Assembly (NCBI GenBank): GCA_021521415.1
Contig: JAIQDT010001732.1
Location: 186,001 to 250,000, forward strand
Source of the DNA: Bidens hawaiensis
Taxonomy: Eukaryota; Streptophyta; Magnoliopsida; Asterales; Asteraceae
DNA length: 64,000 bases
Reading direction: 5' to 3'
Part shown: positions 35,714 through 47,056 of the stretch, piece after piece
Position numbering within the stretch: position 1 is the stretch's first letter
Layout of the letters: every line of letters begins with the position of its first letter
Notes under the pieces: model-generated
What the model was told of the DNA's origin: nothing
Databases searched by the model: none
Seen by the model: the letters and a program-made list of their open reading frames with translations, nothing else
Made by a program: the position numbers and the translations under genes

Positions 35714-36131
35714 TGTAGGTTCCCAGCCGGATCTACACGAGATATCGCGTTCTACGTAGGTGCGGAATCCCTACGTAAGACGTTACGAGTATAGAAAACA
35801 ATACGAGCTAACACACGATACGATAACCAAACACACGTTGTATTCCAACCGTAAACACGTGATACTATGACCACTGAATACAAAACTCTCTGACTCGAAT
35901 ACACGAATAAACTCTCTGATTAATTAACTTAATAAGCCGTATACAAATGGCTTATATAGACACGACAACTTCGCCTGGCATGTTCAGGCGAAGTTGTCCC
36001 TAACTTCGCTTGTCTAACAAGTTCGCCCATATAAGCGAACTTGTTAGAAACTTCGCTTACATACAAAACTCAAATCTAACTAACACGATTACAGACACTC
36101 GACACTGAACTACTGACATCATGCACCAATA
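35714..36131 (-). repeat. Sire-B 5' LTR with promoter
   Basis: 418 bp, partner of 23,839-24,256. TATA box CTATATAAGCC at 35,949-35,959 (minus). Upstream inverted repeats at 35,966-35,996 and 36,014-36,047. The terminal dinucleotide on the minus strand is TA instead of TG (one substitution). Confidence 0.93.
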
Positions 36132-36136
36132 GTATT

Positions 36137-38153
36137 CAGTCGTTCATGACTTTCTCTTAACCCACCACATACTCTTGTCTGCGTCGAAACCCCAAGATAG
36201 AACTCCAGATCGATCACCATATTTGTCAGAGAATCCCTTTTGAAGCGTAACAGCAAACCTGTCTAGGTGATCTGATGATACAACATTCTGATCTGAATTC
36301 TTCATCACCAGCAGTTTCTTCTTTCCTTTTTCGAGTAGTTTCTTCTGAATTCTGCCTGATTTCTCTTTGGTGAATGGTGGTGCTTCCAGGTATTGCTTTA
36401 AAGACTCTGATTCCTCTTGTCTGCTAATACCAATGTTGTCGACTGGACGAACAGCAGAATCTTTATCTTGATCACCAGTGTGAGATTGATATACTACAGG
36501 TTCATTACTCTTGAATTCATCTCCAAATTTCTGAAATAGCTTTTGTTGGAGATCGAGATACATTGCTGTTAAACCTCCCATGCCAGATTGCAACTTTTTA
36601 ATCTTGGAGTCTTTGTCTGAGTTGCTAGCCTCAAGTTCCTGAATACGGACATCTTTAATCACCGAATCCTGCTCGAGTTCAAAGACTCGTCGTTGCAGTG
36701 CATGAACATCTACTGGAGCATTCTCAAGGACCACACCTTTTCCCTTGTTCTGAAAATAGCTCTCCTGCATAACAAGGATTTGGGAATCTTATCTGAAGTA
36801 CATGAGCTTGATTTACCCTGAACAGATGGGCCAGATGAACCAGAGGGAATGTCTGAAGGGTTTGAGCATGGAATTTCTGTCTCAAAATCAAAATCACTGA
36901 AAAAATCACTAGATATCAACTCCTGGAAAGATGGTTTAGCAACAGGTGCATTTGGTCAGCTTGTGTTTCTTGAGCATATGACTCTGGTCGATCAGTGAGT
37001 TGTTGTGGGCTGGTGGTTGATTCTGGTGCTGGTATGGGTGTTGGTGTTGGTGTTGGTGTTACGGTGGTTGTTTCGACTTCAATGTCCAACTCGATAGATC
37101 TCAAATCATCCCTTTTTCGTTTCGATGGATGAGATAAGCAGCTGGTTCTTCAACATAGTCTTCCTCAATGTTTTCAGTAACTGTCTGAGGAGGCTTCAGA
37201 GCAGTTGACTGAAATAAAGCTTTAGCAGCTTCAAGGGCTTTCAATCCTTCATCATCAGTAAGAATGGTTGACTGACGGTGTTCTTCTTCGTCTTCTTCAT
37301 CATCAGAAATTTCAAACGCTACAACACGTGGTTGAGCGGGTGCCACATGCTCGTCAGCAATCTGAGCTAAAACCGGCTCAGTCTCGGTCTCAGAAAATCG
37401 TCCGAATTTTACTAGAGCATGTAATCCCCGATAAACCACTTTTGCTCCTTTCCTAGACTGCTTCATCAACCCAAAGGAGTTGGGTCCCACAGACTTCATG
37501 TCCAAGGTTTCAACAGATTTAACCATGTCGGTGTACTGAGAATCAAAAATCATCTGCAAGAACATCTCCTTCTTCTTTGCCCTTAGGTTGCTCATCATTT
37601 CATTGAAAATGAATTTGGAATAATTGTAATTCCAATCCATGATCAGAGCAGCAATGGCAGACATTTGGGTGTGGCTGATCTCATCTGATCCTCCCTTTCT
37701 TCCTGAGATACATGTAAAGAACATGTACAAGAGGTATCTCCAGTATGGGTGAAACAACTTCTTGATTGCTGGTGGATAGGTACCTTCATAACCCATTCTT
37801 GTAAGAACTTCAGTAACTTTAGAAGCAGAGTACTCTGTTGGGTAGTCGGATTTTTCCCCAAACAGGTGCACCTCTCTGATGATGGCCTCAGTAACAACGA
37901 CTAGCTTCTTCTGTACTTTGGAATCGATTGACATGACTCCATCTAGCCCTTGTGGATTAATCTTTGCATTGTTCAAAAAATCGGTAACCATCTTCTTGCA
38001 AATGACAGGGTTCTCCCGAAGAGCATGAGAGATCCTGCACGTATTGAGTCTGACTATCATCGACTTGAATTCCTTGTGAGCCATTGGTGGATCATACAAG
38101 TGGCCAGCTATGTTATGAGTATCAAAAAACTTTAACGGGTTCTGATCAGCCAT
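36137..38153 (-). pseudogene. Sire-A envelope-like ORF, N-terminal and central part
   Basis: Starts at ATG 38,153. The first frame (to 37,101) has FFDTHNIAGHLYDPPMAHKE, CRISHALRENPVICKKMV, FHPYWRYLLYMFFTCISGRK and KKKEMFLQMIFDSQY, matching the N-terminal domain of the Sire-B ORF and the Sire-C fragment. It then passes through three more frames: a Thr/Pro repeat near 37,020-37,070, a Ser-rich part, and a coiled-coil-like part (LQRRVFELEQDSVIKDVRIQ). It ends at TGA 36,144, close to the Sire-B insertion. Hydrophobic residues near the WRYLLYMFF stretch are too short for a safe membrane call. Confidence 0.82.
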
Positions 38154-38960
38154 ATCTGCACCAAACGCATCAAGTTAGATAATAATTAAATTCACTTGAT
38201 AATAGTTAACAATTTGTCCATAATTAGTAAAGAACTTGAGTTATTAAAGTGAGACATGCCCAAATAAAACTCATGTGACAGCCCAAAAGACATTAAATTG
38301 GCCCAAATTCACACCACTGTGTAGGTTTGGGCCCAGTCAGTGAGAATTAGGCCCAGCAGGAGAGATTTCGGTCAAAAGAGGGGTTCTCGGTCAACGACTG
38401 AGATTTCGGTCAACAAAGTCAAGGAAATTAACCAAGAACTGAGTTCTCGGTCAACGTTCTCAGTCAAATTACCGAGAACGAGAGTTTTCTGCCAATGTAA
38501 GGTGTTCTCGGTCAACGAAAGTCAACCGAGAACCCTTGACAGCTGGGGACAGAAAACTCTTGGGTTTCCGCATTGGGAAACGTGCAGTCATCTTTAACCA
38601 CCGAGATCCCTACAAAAACCTCCATTAAACCTGCTATTAAGTTTATGAGATTCAACCCAAAACACTCCATAATTGCCCTAAGATATTCATCAAAACCCCT
38701 AATAACTCATGAATCCACTCTCAATTTTAGCGAACCATCAGTCCATGGCAACATCAGGCAACCCTCATTGAACACATAGATCTCATATTACTTGTGAATC
38801 AACAAGCAAATGATAGTAGATGATTAGTGAAGATGATTCGGTTTTCGGCTAAGACACTTGAGAGAAAAGGTTTTTGGTTATGTGAAAATAATGAGAGTGA
38901 AAATAAAATAGGCTTTTTAATACCACTTATATTATACCCAAGTCGGGCCGAGAACACTTG
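38154..38960 (-). promoter_or_regulatory. Promoter and leader intron of the Sire-A envelope-like ORF
   Basis: Minus strand, in order: a GTTCTCGG word (38,948-38,955), TATA-like GGTATAATATAAG (38,926-38,938), a leader exon, 5' splice site CACAA|GTAATATG (intron from 38,791), an array of GTTCTCGGTCAAC/ACCGAGAAC words (38,350-38,545), and 3' splice site TTTGGTGCAG at 38,156. The ATG is 2 nt further. Intron about 636 nt. Confidence 0.55.
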
Positions 38961-39179
38961 GATGGGCTCAAACCAGTTTAGGGCCCAAGAAAGCTATGTC
39001 CGAGCAACAGGAGGCCCAAAATATTTCATAAACCAAATTTTGAAATGAATTTTCACAAACGTTTCGAGGAGAGTAGTTTCGAGAAAAAAAATATAACTGA
39101 TATGAGCAAGACAAAACAAAAAATAAACAAGAACAAAAATAACAAAAATTCTACATTTGAATAAACAAAACTCCCTTGA

Positions 39180-39593
39180 ATTTATTAAGTCGGGATCAAA
39201 TTTCAGTTCTTAGTAAAAACGCCGCCCTTTTATGAAAACATCCGAACATTGAATCATATCGTTTAAGAGGCTGTCACAAGGATTCATGTTCAGTGTTATT
39301 ATGACATAAGAGACAGGTCGATAGCAGGTATAACATACTTAGCATGATTTTCATTGCATCCATGATATGATTAAGGTTCAGTTCGGCATAAAGCTTAAAT
39401 GGACATCACTCATGGACCTGTGATGCCTCCTATCTCTTCTCAAAGCGTATTTGGCTTTCCTCATATCACCCCAATTTGACTCCAACCCCCTATTGCTTGA
39501 TCAAAAGATTTTACATAAAAAACAGGCTTAGTTTTTAAGATTGAACGTTGGACTTAGTGCCAGTAAACTGACAAGCCTTTCATTCGAGACATG
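39180..39593 (-). other. Conserved non-coding block (Sire-A copy), truncated by gypsy LTR
   Basis: Aligns with 28,080-28,450 and with 61,800-62,210 reversed. The core is at 39,422-39,460. It continues to gttgaacgttggacttag-type sequence shared with Sire-C near 61,830. It is cut at 39,594 by a TGTAACATCC start. Confidence 0.78.
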
Positions 39594-40740
39594 TGTAACA
39601 TCCTACTTTCGGTTATAATAATAAAAAAAACTTCGTTTATTTTATAGTGGGTCGTTATCGGTTTAGATAAATAGAATATGAGTTGCGCTAGTGTTGGGTT
39701 AAATGGATATGGGTTATGGACTTGGGTTATAAAGAAAGAAGGAAAGACCATGGGCTTATGCCCATGATCCCTAAATATATAAACCATAATCACCATTAAA
39801 TCCCTCATTTCACACATATTCCATACACCACCCAAAACACACACTTAAGCTTTCTCTCTAGTTCTTCCTTTCTCTAAGCCGAAACCAAGAAGGAAAACGA
39901 GCACCGACCCGAGGTAATAATAAATTGATGTTTATAAACTTAAACCCGTTAGATTTAGTCATGACACGACGAGCTGACACCGTTAAACCGTTATGTTACG
40001 AGATCCAGGTATTATCGGGTATAAACCGAACCTAAGATGAGCTTAGGGATCACCCTAGCTCAGATCCGGATTGAACGGGACGAAAAATAGTGTAAAATGG
40101 GGTAAACCGCGTTTTTCCGGTCACCACCCAGTTTTCCGGCACGTCGGCGCCGGAAAGGCGGCGCATGTATTTAAGGATGTCAGGGAATGTTCCTGACATT
40201 CTCTGACAAACCCTAACACTAATTCGTTACGGAAGCTTAACGAACTAACCCATGATTTGTTAAGCCAATTCGCTATGGAAGACTAACGAGCTAGCTTCAT
40301 TCGCTAACTAATTCGTTAAGCAATTCATATGAAAATTCGTTAAGTAGTTCGTTAAGGGGGAAATGGCAGATGAACCCCAGTTCGTTTAAGGTTCAGTTCG
40401 TTATAAGGGTTCAGTTCGCTATGAATTTCAATTCGCTAGCCAGACCAAACGAATGAGGTCCAATTCGTTACAAGGACCAGTTCGTTATGATAGTTAATTT
40501 GTTAAGAACTGAGTAACGAACTACAAGTTTAACAAAATGATAGAACAGTCCCTGGACTTAGAAAAAGAACGAATTAATTACAATTAAGCCTTTGAACTTT
40601 CGAGTTAGCGAATTAAATAATGATTTAAAATCCTAATGGAACCCCCGGACCCCCGTCCGTTGAGGGTTATAATTAGACTAGAAACGCGATGTGGACGCCA
40701 CCACATCAGGAGAAAATCAAACCGAAGAAATGATGGTGGC
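39594..40740 (+). repeat. Gypsy-type LTR fragment with TTCGTTA array
   Basis: Begins TGTAACATCC, with a TATA box CTAAATATATAAAC (39,771-39,784), as in the LTR of a Ty3/gypsy element on the plus strand. From 40,210 to 40,545 the words TTCGTTA, TTCGCTA and TAACGAA recur many times. No primer site was found before the Athila gag. The origin of this piece (other gypsy element or an unusual Athila 5' LTR) is unresolved; it does not match the Athila 3' LTR. Confidence 0.6.
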
Positions 40741-40748
40741 CTAGAACA

Positions 40749-41540
40749 ATGAGCCGAACATGAGCCAGTATGCCAAGCCAACTCTCGAAGGCTACGGCAA
40801 TGGAGTGGCTCCACCCGAAATCACCGAAACTTTCGAAATCAAATCAAGCACCATTCATATGGTGGAAAATTCAGTTCAATTTCATGGTCTCCTCGACGAA
40901 GACCCTCTTTCACACATATCCCGATTCTTATGAATCTGCGGAACCTTTAAAATCCAGAACTGTTCAGAAGATCAAATCAAAATCAAACTCAAACTCAAAC
41001 TCTTTCCTTTCTCTCTAAGGGCACAAGCCCTAGAATGGATAGAATCTCTTTCTTCTGGTTTCATCACCACTTGGGACCATATGGTTGAACAATTTCTCCT
41101 CAAATATTTTCCGCACGATAAAATTGCCAAATACCGAGCCAGCATTACCGGATTCCGGACCGATGATGATGAATCGTTACACGCAGCATGGGAAAGATAC
41201 AAAAGTCTTCTAAGAAGATGCCCACATCATGGACTGAGCGTATGGTTACAAGTTCAAACTTTCTTTGATGCACAATCCAGTCAAAACAAACAGGCCATCG
41301 ACCAAATCGCTGGTGGAGACCTGGGATCCAAATCACCTAACAAAGCATTTGAAGTCCTGGAGAAAGCCGTAAAGAAGAGTTTCGCTTACAACCCACCAAG
41401 ATCTACACCTACCCATAAAGGAATACATCACGTTGATTCCAACACTCTTGTCAGCACAGCTTGAAGCCCTTTCTAAAAAATTCGAACAACTTCAAGCCGA
41501 ATTATAAAAAACCAGACTCACCTGTGACACTTGTTGAGGA
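40749..41540 (+). pseudogene. Athila gag
   Basis: Capsid-type gag: EPNMSQYAKPTLEGYG, VQFHGLLDEDPLSHISRFL, LFPFSLRAQALEWIESL, TTWDHMVEQFLLKYFP, LRRCPHHGLSVWLQVQTFFD. It is one frame from 40,749 to 41,464 with a TGA at 40,931-40,933. After a frameshift near 41,460 it continues through a damaged CxxC...HKMSDC knuckle (about 41,520-41,560) that contains stop codons. Confidence 0.88.
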
Positions 41541-41549
41541 AATCATAAG

Positions 41550-42830
41550 ATGAGTGACTGTAAACAAGTAATCATGGCCATGGAAGAAGTCAATTTCATC
41601 GCTCGACAGAACAACACTTTCAGCAACAACTACAATCCAGGATGGAGAAACCACCCGAATTTCAGCTGGAAAGACGGAGGTAACACTCAACCTTTATCCG
41701 GATTCGAAAAAAGACCAATGAATCAACCATTCCAACCTAAACCTCAATACCAAGATCAAAGTTCTAGCAGCCATCAAAACCCAAGCTACTCTAAGATCGA
41801 AGAAATGTTAATCCAGTTAATGACTAAAACAAATGAAGCAGAAAAGAAAGCCGACTCAAGAGCTGTTGATATCAGCGGAGTATTATTAAAACATGAACCC
41901 GATCTCAAAAGTCAACAAGCATCACTTCAAAACCTAGAAACCCAAATCGGACAAATTGCCCAACAATTATCCGAAAGACCACCTAGCGCTCTTCCAAGCA
42001 ACACAATCACCAACCCGAATGCAACAGCTAACGCCGTTACACTCAGGAGCGGTACGACCACTGTTGTCTCACCAACTTCAGAATCAGTTATGGAGAAAAA
42101 GTCTCCTGATGAAACACAGGAAAAGCGGACCCCAACAAGCATAGTCCAGCCTAAGGAGCCAGTCCGAACCTATGTTCCACCTATTCCTTACCCTGGAAGA
42201 CTGAAGCAGGAGCGATTGGAAGCCCAGTATGGGAAGTTTCTAGAACTCTTTAAACAACTCCATATCAACATCCCTTTTGTCGAAGCTATTGCTCATATGC
42301 CAAAATATGCTAAGTTTCTCAAAGAAGTGCTAACAAACAAAAGGAAGCTGGAGGAGCTCTCGCATGTTACCCTAAGTGAAGAATGTTCAGCTGTCCTCCA
42401 AAGCAAGCTACCGACAAAGATAACCGATCCAGGGAGCTTTACTATCCCTTGTCTCATAGGAAATTTATCTATTAGCAATGCCCTGGCTAACCTAGGAGCT
42501 AGTATTAATTTAATGCCTTATGCGGTTTTTGCAAAACTAGTGATAGGAGAACCAAAACCCACCCGCATGAGCATTCAGTTAGCTGACCGATCCATTAAAT
42601 ATCCTCGAGGCATTGTTGAAAACATGCTTGTCAAAATTGACAAGTTTGTTTTCCCATTAGATTTTGTGATTCTAGACATGGAGGAAGACAAAAGTGTACC
42701 TCTGATTTTAGGAAGACCCTTTTTAGCCACTGCAAAGGCTATCATTGATGTTTGCACTGGTAAACTCACTCTCAGGGTCAATGACGAGGCAATCACTTTT
42801 GACATAGGAAAATCTATGCAACATCCATAA
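41550..42830 (+). CDS. Athila gag C-terminus and aspartic protease
   Basis: 426 codons open. The N-terminal third is Asn/Gln/Ser rich and has a coiled-coil-like segment (SQQASLQNLETQIGQIAQQL) and the family motif AVTLRSG. The protease follows, with SFTIPCLIGNLSISNALANL, GASINLMPYAVF and VILDMEEDKSVPLILGRPFL. The catalytic Asp of the DLGAS motif is Asn here (AAC at 42,489-42,491), which should abolish cleavage. The next pol frame starts at 43,002 after about 170 bp with stops. Confidence 0.88.
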   Translation: MSDCKQVIMAMEEVNFIARQNNTFSNNYNPGWRNHPNFSWKDGGNTQPLSGFEKRPMNQPFQPKPQYQDQSSSSHQNPSYSKIEEMLIQLMTKTNEAEKKADSRAVDISGVLLKHEPDLKSQQASLQNLETQIGQIAQQLSERPPSALPSNTITNPNATANAVTLRSGTTTVVSPTSESVMEKKSPDETQEKRTPTSIVQPKEPVRTYVPPIPYPGRLKQERLEAQYGKFLELFKQLHINIPFVEAIAHMPKYAKFLKEVLTNKRKLEELSHVTLSEECSAVLQSKLPTKITDPGSFTIPCLIGNLSISNALANLGASINLMPYAVFAKLVIGEPKPTRMSIQLADRSIKYPRGIVENMLVKIDKFVFPLDFVILDMEEDKSVPLILGRPFLATAKAIIDVCTGKLTLRVNDEAITFDIGKSMQHP

Positions 42831-43001
42831 CAGCACGATGACACTTTATATTGTGTTGACATCATAGACTCCATCGTGAGTTGCTATATGCGAGATTCCT
42901 CCATCAACACTCCCTTAGAAACACAAGTCTTAGACAAAAAACTCAACAAACCCATTTTAGAGAACGAAAATTTCAATAATAACCACCAAGAAGAATAAAA
43001 A

Positions 43002-44414
43002 ATGATATGCGAAATCATTGAAAACAATGAAAAATCAAAACCATCAATCGAAGAGCCACCAGCCTTAGAGTTAAAAGAACTACCAAAACATCTCGAATAC
43101 GCCTTTCTAGAGAAATATTCTCAACTCCCAGTAATTATTTCATCTCACCTTTCTAAAAAAGAGAAAGACGAACTTCTTAAGGTTCTCAAAAACCATAAGA
43201 AAGCTATCGCATGGAAGATCATGGATATCAAGGGCATCAATCCTTCCTTTTGTACTCACAAAATTCTCATGGAAGAAGAATACAAACCCGTGGTCCAACA
43301 TCAAAGACGTCTCAAACCAAACATGCAAGATGTGGTGAAGAAGGAAGTAATCAAAATACTTGATGCCGGATTAATCTACCCGATCTCGGATTCACCTTGG
43401 GTTAGTCCTGTTCAGGTAGTACCCAAGAAGGGAGGAATGACGGTCGTAATGAACGAGAAGGATGAACTAATACCAATGAGAACCATTACAGGCTGGCGAG
43501 TTTGCATTGATTATCGGAAGCTTAATGATGCCACAAGAAAAGATCATTTTCCACTTCCTTTCATAGATCAAATGCTCGAACGATTATCTGGAAAATTGTT
43601 CTACTGTTTTCTTGATGGATTTTCCGGATACTTTCAGATTCTCATTGCTCCTGAAGATCAGGAGAAAACTACTTTTACATGTCCATACGGAACCTTCGCC
43701 TACCGAATAATGCCATTTGGACTATGTAATGCTCAAGCCACCTTCCAACGTTGCATGGTGGCCATCTTTCATGAAATGATCGAAAACTCTATGGAGGTTT
43801 TCATGGACGACTTCTCAGTCTTTGGAGACTCCTTCGATCATTGTCCAAAAAACCTAGACAAAATGTTAGCTAGGTGTGAAGAAGTAAATCTAGTGCTCAA
43901 CTGGGAAAAATGTCACTTTATGGTAAAGGAAGGCATTGTTCTAGGACACAAGATTTCTCAAAACGGACTAGAGGTTGATAGGGCCAAAATAGAAACCATA
44001 TCCAAACTTCCGCCACCAACTTCAGTCAAATCCATTAGAATTTTTCTAGGTCACGCAGGTTTCTACCGCCGCTTCATAAAAGACTTTTCAAAAATCTCAA
44101 GACCTATGACCAAACTTCTGGAGAAAGACGCACCATTTGTCTTCTCCAAGGAATGTGTTGAGTCATTCAATACACTAAAAGACAAACTTATCAACGCACC
44201 AATCATAACCACACCCGATTGGACCCTTCCATTCGAAATCATATGCGATGCAAGTGACTTTGCAGTTGGAGCCGTACTCGGACAACGCAAAGAAAAACAC
44301 TTTCACCCAATTTACTATGCCAGTAAAACTCTTAAAAATGCACAAGAGAATTACACCACAACAGAAAAAGAGTTACTAGCAGTAGTCTTTGCCTTTGAAA
44401 AATTTAGATCCTAA
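43002..44414 (+). pseudogene. Athila reverse transcriptase and start of RNase H
   Basis: 470 codons. RT motifs in order: GLIYPISDSPWVSPVQVVPK, GWRVCIDYRKLNDATRKDHF, FIDQMLERLSGKLFYCFLDG, YGTFAYRIMPFGLCNAQATF, catalytic FMDD (43,800-43,811) and FLGHAGFYRRFIKDFSKI. RNase H begins with LPFEIICDASDFAVGAVLGQ and ENYTTTEKELLAVVFAFEKF. TAA at 44,412 then breaks the frame. Confidence 0.93.
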
Positions 44415-44648
44415 TTAGTTCTTTCCAAAACCATAGTTTACACCGATCATGCCGCAATATGATACCTATTCAACAAACAAGATGCCAAACCTAGACTCAT
44501 CCTACTACTCCAAGAATTCGACATCGAAGTTAAAGACAAGAAGGGAGCAGAAAATGTAGCCGCATACCACCTTTCACGTTTAGAATGTCCAACTCCCGAG
44601 GAACTTCACAAAAAATTAATCAATGATAATTTCCCACATGAAGTCCTC
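44415..44648 (+). pseudogene. Athila RNase H remainder
   Basis: Continues in frame after the TAA: IVYTDHAAI, a TGA near 44,460, YLFNKQDAKPRLI, FDIEVKDKKGAENVAAYHLS. These are RNase H C-terminal landmarks. Compared with the usual pattern a few residues after PRLI are missing. Confidence 0.8.
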
Positions 44649-45970
44649 ATGCACATTCAAGAAGTGATAGAGGAAAAAGACGAAAGTCCTTGGTATGCCG
44701 ACTTTGCAAATTACTTAGCTTGTAGAATCCTCAGAAAAGGGCTTACCCATCAACAGCGGAAGAAATTCTTCTCCGACCTTAAGTTTTACTTCTGGGAAGA
44801 TCCATACGTATTTAGGAGAGGTGCGGATCAAGTCATTCGTAGGTGCGTAGCAGGCAAGGAGGCCTTAGACATTCTCAAACACTGTCATGAAGGACCTACT
44901 GGTGGGCACCACGGTACCGTCACTACGGTCAGAAAAGTGTTTGATGCAGGATTTTCTGGCCCACTATATACAAAGATACACATACTTTGATCCAAGCATG
45001 CGATGCTTGTCAAAGAGCCGGGAACATCTCATCAAAAAAAGAGATGGCTCAAAAGGGCATTCAAATTTGTGAAATCTTTGATATATGGGGGATAGATTTC
45101 ATGGGGCCATTTCCTAAATCATTTGGAAATAAATACATCCTGGTAGCAGTCGACTACGTATCTAAATGGGTAGAAGCACAAGCTTTTCCCACCAACGATG
45201 CTCGAGTAGTTGTAAGAATTCTGAAAAAGTTATTCTCAAGATTCGGTACTCCAAAAGCTCTCATCAGCGACAGAGGTACTCACTTCTGTAACACCCTGAC
45301 GGACAAGGTCTTAGCACGATATGGGGTCCATCACCGACTGGAAACACCATATCACCCGCAGACCATTGGGCAGGTGGAAGTCTCAAATCGAGGAATTAAG
45401 AGAATTTTGGAAAGAAGTGTGGGGATGAATTGCAAAAATTGGGCAGAAAAATTAGATGACGCATTGTGGGCCCTCAGGACGGCTTACAAAACTCCCATAG
45501 GAACGACACCCTTCAAGCTCGTTTACGGTAAGGCATGTTATCTACCAGTAGAATTAAAACACAAAGCCTACCGGGCCCTTAGAGCAGTAAATTTTGATCT
45601 AACGTCCGCCGGAGCAAACCGGAAAGATCAAATTCGTGAGCTCGAGGAACTGAGAAGAATGGCCTATGAAAATTCCTGGTCCTACAAGGAGAAGACTAAA
45701 CGCATACACGACGCTCATTTAAAAGGAAATAAAAAATTTCAAACTGGCGATCGTGTACTATTATACAACGCTCGTTTACGTCTTTTCCCAGGAAAACTGA
45801 AATCCCGATGGACAAGTCCATACGTAGTTGAAACAGTTTTTGACTACAGAACCATCGAAATTTCAAATTCAACCGGCCAAAAGTTCAAGGTAAATGGACA
45901 TCGATTAAAACCATATATCGACGGTCCACTTAAAGAAGTGTTGGAGGTATTAACCCTCCAAACTTCTTGA
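44649..45970 (+). pseudogene. Athila integrase
   Basis: The zinc region HCHEGPTGGHHG...CDACQRAG spans a frameshift near 44,970-44,990. The catalytic core follows in frame 44,987-45,970: [31 protein letters not shown] and [20 protein letters not shown] supply all three acidic residues. The C-terminal part ([35 protein letters not shown]) is the GPY/F-like module. No chromodomain follows, as expected for Athila. Confidence 0.92.
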
Positions 45971-46062
45971 TTAAAGAAATTTGGGAAATAAGGTCTGGCC
46001 AAGAACTTCTCAAAACTAGGCCTTGTAAAAAAAATATTTGTATATTTATAAAATATAAAAAT

Positions 46063-46232
46063 CACGGGGGCGTGCTCTCAAAGCACGGTCCCGTGCCTAA
46101 AAATGCGGGCCGACATCTACGCTGCAAAAATCTTAGTCAGAATGGCTTGTAGCAGAATTGTTAGAACAAAAACGCGGGGGCGTGCTTCCAAAAGCATGGT
46201 GCCGTGCTTGGTTTCCTGTTTGGTTATAAAAG
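46063..46232 (+). promoter_or_regulatory. Paired GC palindromes A and B with TATA box
   Basis: Pair A: CACGGGGGCGTG (46,063) and GCACGGTCCCGTGC (46,083). Pair B: CGCGGGGGCGTGC (46,173) and GCATGGTGCCGTGC (46,194). TATA box TATAAAAG at 46,225, 17 nt after pair B. The ORF at 46,299 follows. Confidence 0.65.
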
Positions 46233-46298
46233 GCACCTTGTGTCATTGCATTTCTTGCATAAACCAAAACTAAAACCAAAAACCTCTGGAAATTCAGA

Positions 46299-46595
46299 AT
46301 GCCAACTGAGATGAATGAAGCAATTCCCGTTTCCCGACATCCGAGAAATGATGCCCGCCATGTTTCCAAAACCGAGCTTCTCTTGAAACTTCAAGAACTC
46401 GTGAAAGAACTCACCGAAATGAATCTCCTTGCGGAGATGCGTCTCGCGCAACTCACCGAATCAGTGGAAAACGTGAAAATGGAACTCCGAGACATCAACG
46501 AGCAACTCCAGTTTCAAGTTCTCAGTTTCACGTATTTTCCACCACCAGGACCATTCGGAGGAGGAGAGCATTTCGGGGAGCTCTGGGAAACTTAA
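46299..46595 (+). CDS. Athila accessory ORF 1 (small coiled-coil protein)
   Basis: 98 codons with ATG, 67 bp behind a TATA box. The middle is a long amphipathic Leu/Glu helix (LLKLQELVKELTEMNLLAEM, then LTESVENVKMELRDINEQLQ). The C-terminus is PPPGPFGGGEHFGELW. No known family is recognised. A similar but broken ORF follows at 47,057 with the same promoter layout, which argues that it is a real accessory gene and not chance. Confidence 0.55.
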   Translation: MPTEMNEAIPVSRHPRNDARHVSKTELLLKLQELVKELTEMNLLAEMRLAQLTESVENVKMELRDINEQLQFQVLSFTYFPPPGPFGGGEHFGELWET

Positions 46596-46837
46596 TTTTA
46601 TGCTTTTATGTGTAAACAAGTGCATTAAGCACAATGTGTTAGGAGTTCGGGCTTAACCCGATTATTTTCTTTTCGTAGGAAACCCGGGCTTATCCCGAAA
46701 TTGTTCTAGGATCTTTATTTAATGAAAAGTAATTTTTAGATGACCAAACTTCCAAATTATCACAATAAACGTCATTCTAAAAATTCCGGATCTTGAATCA
46801 TGTTGAAAATTTAAAAGAAAAATCACTGTGACAAAAT

Positions 46838-47009
46838 GCACGGGCCGTGCTTTCCTAAGCACGAGGCCGTGGTCACCCCAGAATCTTCAGCATGATACGC
46901 GCTGACTCCGTACAATTCTCTGACTCAGAAACATTTATTCCTATAGCAGCACGGGGCCGTGTTTCCAAAAACACGGTGCCGTGTTCAACTTTCCAGTCTC
47001 TATATAATG
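46838..47009 (+). promoter_or_regulatory. Paired GC palindromes C and D with TATA box
   Basis: Pair C: GCACGGGCCGTGC (46,838) and GCACGAGGCCGTGG (46,859). Pair D: GCACGGGGCCGTGT (46,949) and ACACGGTGCCGTGT (46,971). TATATAATG at 47,001, 17 nt after pair D. The ORF at 47,057 follows. Confidence 0.65.
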
Positions 47010-47056
47010 CATGCATAAATTCACTATTCCATTCACACCAAACAAAAACTACCTAA

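Larger units (their letters stand above)
23839..36131 (-). mobile_element. Sire-B: nearly complete Sirevirus nested in Sire-A
   Basis: 12.3 kb with equal-length LTRs (418 bp each), perfect flanking duplication GTATT (23,834-23,838 and 36,132-36,136), a perfect primer site and a polypurine tract. Order on the minus strand: 5' LTR, primer site, gag, protease, integrase, RT, RNase H, 2-kb spacer, envelope-like ORF, polypurine tract, 3' LTR. I count six substitutions between the LTRs by eye (about 1.4 %), so it is the youngest element here. The coding region nevertheless holds several frameshifts and stops. Confidence 0.95.

Noticed and set aside
45971..46062. Chromodomain after the Athila integrase
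   Set aside because: The frame stops at 45,970 directly after the GPY/F-like module and no chromodomain residues follow.
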